Source: Eubacteriales Family XIII. Incertae Sedis bacterium (lineage in GTDB: Bacteria > Bacillota > Clostridia > Peptostreptococcales > Anaerovoracaceae). Taken from it: a DNA stretch of 6,606 nucleotides. The position numbers and the translations under genes are program-made. Location of the stretch: contig JAIRSA010000014.1 of assembly GCA_031255695.1 (NCBI GenBank), forward strand, positions 1-6,606, written 5' to 3'. This document shows, piece after piece, positions 6,333-6,606 of this stretch; within the stretch, counting starts at the first letter, position 1, and every line of letters starts with the position of its first letter. The notes below the pieces were generated by a model. The model was not told the DNA's origin. It saw nothing but the letters and a program-made list of their open reading frames with translations, and did no database searches.

Positions 6333-6354
6333 CTGGGGGCGGTTACGCCCCCAG
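6333..6354. terminator. GC-rich hairpin between convergent genes, no U-run
   Basis: CTGGGGGCG and CGCCCCCAG form a perfect 9-bp stem with a GTTA loop; further G-T and C-G pairs could extend it. It sits 29 bases after the surface-protein stop and two bases beyond the stop of the opposite-strand gene, where a shared terminator belongs. No T-run follows on either strand, so it is not a textbook intrinsic terminator. It may work as an RNA 3'-end stabiliser or with a factor. Confidence 0.5.
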
Positions 6355-6356
6355 TG

Positions 6357-6606
6357 TCAACCGCAGAGCCAATCTGCCGTGTTTTTGATCTGTATCCCTT
6401 CATAGCTTTCCACAAAAGTCCTATCGTTTGTAATGATGAATTTTTCGTAGTTGTTTTGGATTGCCAAAAGGGGCGCAAGCTCACGCTCCAATGTTTTGGC
6501 GTCGCCTAAAGTTTCACAGACTTGAATATACATCTTATGGCTTGCTTTCTCCGCGATGAAATCGACCTCTTTTTCATCAACCTTGCCGACGAAAACATTA
6601 TATCCG
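6357..6606 (-). CDS. C-terminal end of AAA-type ATPase with DUF4143-like domain, 5' end outside window
   Basis: On the minus strand a frame is open from the window edge to TGA at 6359-6357, giving 82 complete codons. The peptide reads GYNVFVGKVDEKEVDFIAEK at its start, then YIQVCETLGDAKTLERELAPLLAI, Y-E-K-F-I-I-T-N-D and I-K-N-T-A-D-W-L. This matches the tail of bacterial/archaeal ATPases that pair an N-terminal AAA domain with DUF4143 (PF13635), whose C-terminal part is a nuclease-like fold with an E-V-D-F-I motif. Such proteins usually have about 400-450 residues, so the P-loop part is off-window and unchecked. Cellular role is unknown for most of the family. It converges on the surface-protein gene and shares the hairpin at 6333-6354. 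A differently framed minus-strand ORF across 6188-6484 is a shadow. Confidence 0.8.
   Translation of the reverse strand, partial: GYNVFVGKVDEKEVDFIAEKASHKMYIQVCETLGDAKTLERELAPLLAIQNNYEKFIITNDRTFVESYEGIQIKNTADWLCG

Overview
The window suggests a Gram-positive, low-oxygen-adapted Bacillota (Clostridia-like) organism. Three things point that way: an EFR1-type flavodoxin/ferredoxin fusion, strong AGGAGG-type ribosome binding, and a cell-wall surface protein that ends in a sortase signal and carries Listeria-Bacteroides (InlB B) repeats. The exact lineage cannot be read from the sequence.

Layout. (1) Positions 1-459, + strand: C-terminal three quarters of a TetR/AcrR-family repressor, cut by the window edge. 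(2) 460-630: intergenic stretch with two dyad-symmetric sites and a good sigma-A-type promoter with an extended -10, probably driving the next gene. (3) 631-1461, + strand: EFR1-family protein of 276 residues, with a flavodoxin-like domain followed by two [4Fe-4S] ferredoxin motifs. (4) 1462-1833: a 372-base non-coding stretch with five tandem degenerate 10-bp units, a duplicated C-rich 12-mer, an AT-rich promoter-like zone and a leader of about 130 bases. (5) 1834-6303, + strand: one giant surface protein (1489 codons) with a signal peptide, Ig-like N-terminal modules, a long right-handed beta-helix-like region with near-identical tandem rungs, a second repetitive region, a Pro-Gly linker, two InlB B-repeats, a divergent third repeat and an SPQTG sorting signal with membrane anchor. 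(6) 6333-6354: a perfect GC-rich hairpin between convergent genes. (7) 6357-6606, - strand: C-terminal end of an AAA-type ATPase with a DUF4143-like tail, cut by the window edge.

How the genes relate. The TetR regulator and the EFR1 gene look like a regulator/target pair: same strand, promoter and operator-like dyads between them. The surface protein has its own AT-rich upstream region, is much more GC-rich than the EFR1 gene, and is probably an independent unit. It is the most interesting object here: a modular stalk-type adhesin candidate whose rung number could change by recombination between 72-bp repeats. No sortase, mobile element, CRISPR array, tRNA or rRNA was seen. I find no convincing new multi-gene system.
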